Part shown: positions 19,847-21,089 of the stretch, one piece after another
How the letters are laid out: each line of letters opens with the position of its first letter
How positions within the stretch are numbered: the stretch's first letter is position 1
NCBI GenBank assembly: GCA_900549445.1
Contig: UROS01000018.1
Location: 1-21,089 of the forward strand
DNA length: 21,089 nucleotides
Origin: an uncultured Porphyromonadaceae bacterium
Lineage (GTDB): Bacteria; Bacteroidota; Bacteroidia; Bacteroidales; Muribaculaceae
Direction of reading: 5' to 3'
The notes under the pieces: generated by a model
Seen by the model: the letters and a program-made list of their open reading frames with translations, nothing else
What the model was told of the DNA's origin: nothing
Database searches by the model: none
Position numbers and translations under genes: made by a program

Positions 19847-21089
19847 ATTGCATTTTTTGCGGCATCGCGGACTGTCTCGGAGAGCGTGGGATGAGCATGG
19901 ACAGCTTCCGCGATGGCACTTATTGTTAGTCCGGCACTCATGGCGGTGACGGCTTCCTGAATTATGTCTGCCGCATGCGCTCCCACAATATGGCACCCGA
20001 GAATGCGGCCGGTGGATTTCTCAGCTATAATCTTCACGAGTCCGTCGGGTTCGCCCATTGAGAGAGCCTTCCCGTTTGTCCGCATAAACGATTTTTCGAT
20101 GCATACTTCCAGTCCGCGTTCAAGACACTGCGGTTCGGTAAGCCCGACCATCGCGCACTCCGGAACGGAAAAGACTGCCGACGGAATAACCTGAGGATTC
20201 TCTTTCCGGTTTCCTACGGCAACTTCAGCCTGAGCTTCGGCTGCGTGTGCGAGCATACATAAGCCGTTGACGTCTCCGATGGCATAGATGCATTCGGAAC
20301 CCTCGGCTTTCATGGTTGCCCGGTCAACCAGAATTTCACCACGTTTCCCGAGCCGCACGAACCGGTCAAGTCCCTCAGGTATCACCGGCACCCGTCCTGT
20401 TGCCATTAACACGAGGTCGGCTTTCACCTGCGAGTCCTTCCCCTTCACACGGTATGAAACTTCGCCGTCGGCAGATACAGCGGTGACCTCGGCGGAAGTC
20501 TGGATGTCGATACCGCGCTTGCGGAGCGACATGCGCAGACGTTTGGCGATTTCCGGGTCGAAGGGAGGCAAAATCTCCCTGCAGTATTCAAGCACGGTAA
20601 CCCTGGAACCGAAAGCAGAAAAAACCGAGGCGAACTCTATGCCGATAACGCCACCTCCGATTATTACGAGGCTCTCGGGGACCTCCCCCGGAAATGACAG
20701 CAGCCCATCGCTCGTAAGTGCATTTTTCGCTCCTTCGACGGGAAGAATCGCCGGGCGCGAACCGGTGGCGACAATTATTCGCGGAGCGGAGTAGACCTCG
20801 CCTTCGGCCTCCACAGCATTTTCAGCCACAAACCGGGCGCAACCGCGTACGAGTGTCACATCTTTCAAGAGCATACCCACACCTTCGCGCAACTGGGCCA
20901 CAATCTCATCTTTGCGTGCTATTACTTTCTGGAGGTCTATTCTGGGATTGCCGCATCCCTCCACACCCATTGCGGCAGACTCTCCCATGTCGAGAGCAAT
21001 CTGCGCCGACCTGCAGAAGCATTTGGTCGGAATGCAGCCGCGGTTCAGGCAAGTACCGCCGGGATTGTCGCGCTCTATGACCCCGACCT
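19843..21089 (-). CDS. lpdA: Dihydrolipoamide dehydrogenase (E3), N-terminus cut off by window edge
   Basis: This flavoprotein reoxidises protein-bound dihydrolipoamide of 2-oxo-acid dehydrogenase or glycine cleavage complexes with NAD+. At least 414 residues are visible; the frame continues past the right edge, where the FAD-binding GxGxxG start must lie. Visible motifs are NPGGTCLNRGCIPTK with the redox disulfide pair, VATGSRPAILPVEG, and the NAD-binding VIIGGGVIGIEFASVFSAFG. YAIGDVNGLCMLAHAAEAQ is the second FAD contact. The dimer interface ends in AIAEAVHAHPTLSE, with the catalytic His-Glu pair that distinguishes Lpd from glutathione or mercuric reductases. Three extra cysteines cluster around the redox site (TKCFCRS), which is unusual. 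The internal ATG at 20988 is not the start, because the redox motif lies upstream of it. The stop overlaps the glycosylase start. Confidence 0.93.
   Translation of the reverse strand, partial: VGVIERDNPGGTCLNRGCIPTKCFCRSAQIALDMGESAAMGVEGCGNPRIDLQKVIARKDEIVAQLREGVGMLLKDVTLVRGCARFVAENAVEAEGEVYSAPRIIVATGSRPAILPVEGAKNALTSDGLLSFPGEVPESLVIIGGGVIGIEFASVFSAFGSRVTVLEYCREILPPFDPEIAKRLRMSLRKRGIDIQTSAEVTAVSADGEVSYRVKGKDSQVKADLVLMATGRVPVIPEGLDRFVRLGKRGEILVDRATMKAEGSECIYAIGDVNGLCMLAHAAEAQAEVAVGNRKENPQVIPSAVFSVPECAMVGLTEPQCLERGLEVCIEKSFMRTNGKALSMGEPDGLVKIIAEKSTGRILGCHIVGAHAADIIQEAVTAMSAGLTISAIAEAVHAHPTLSETVRDAAKNAI

Noticed and set aside
1..21089. CRISPR arrays, insertion sequences, phage genes, tRNA or rRNA genes
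   Set aside because: I saw no regularly spaced direct repeats, transposase, integrase or structural RNA signatures on either strand.

Overview
The window looks like chromosomal DNA of a Bacteroidales bacterium, plausibly Muribaculaceae or a relative (family-level placement is inference). The support is: exact Bacteroidetes-type -7 boxes (TAnnTTTG) in front of three transcription units, no Shine-Dalgarno sequences before start codons, a fused UshA-like lipoprotein beside queuosine genes, an AraC regulator of Bacteroidetes layout, and tightly packed operons of moderate to high GC. No tRNA, rRNA, CRISPR array, insertion sequence or phage gene was found, and no gene-free stretch exceeds 300 bases.

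Left end (1-2702, + strand): the C-terminus of a CusA/CzcA-type RND metal efflux pump overlaps a TolC-family outer membrane channel gene. An AraC-family regulator follows. It is split by a +1 frameshift in a run of six G, and both halves otherwise read well. A very strong hairpin (2720-2772) separates it from the converging minus-strand operon.

Minus-strand operon (8188 down to 2790): M24 Xaa-Pro-type peptidase, CCA-adding enzyme with HD domain, QueD, QueE, a UshA-like 5'-nucleotidase/metallophosphatase lipoprotein and a Dabb-domain protein. Gaps are 27 bases or less, two junctions overlap, and one TAACTTTG promoter lies at the head. A small two-helix membrane protein and two poorly characterised genes (a secreted tyrosine-rich heptad-repeat protein and an acidic cytoplasmic protein) occupy 8387-9424, also on the minus strand.

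Plus-strand block (9524-17292): a CvrA/NhaP2-type K+/H+ antiporter is followed by a six-gene operon with its own TACCTTTG promoter. The operon encodes an alpha/beta hydrolase, a membrane-anchored MurF-like ligase, a long-form D-Ala-D-Ala ligase, a small membrane protein, a COG2509 FAD-dependent oxidoreductase and IspE. The first three form a cell-wall-precursor-like cassette. Its Mur ligase has membrane helices where the canonical UDP-substrate-binding domain should be, and this is the most interesting feature of the window. The chaperone pair grpE-dnaJ follows, ending at a GC-rich hairpin.

Right end (minus strand): a dihydrolipoamide dehydrogenase cut by the window edge is coupled by an ATGA overlap to a small uracil-DNA-glycosylase-superfamily protein.
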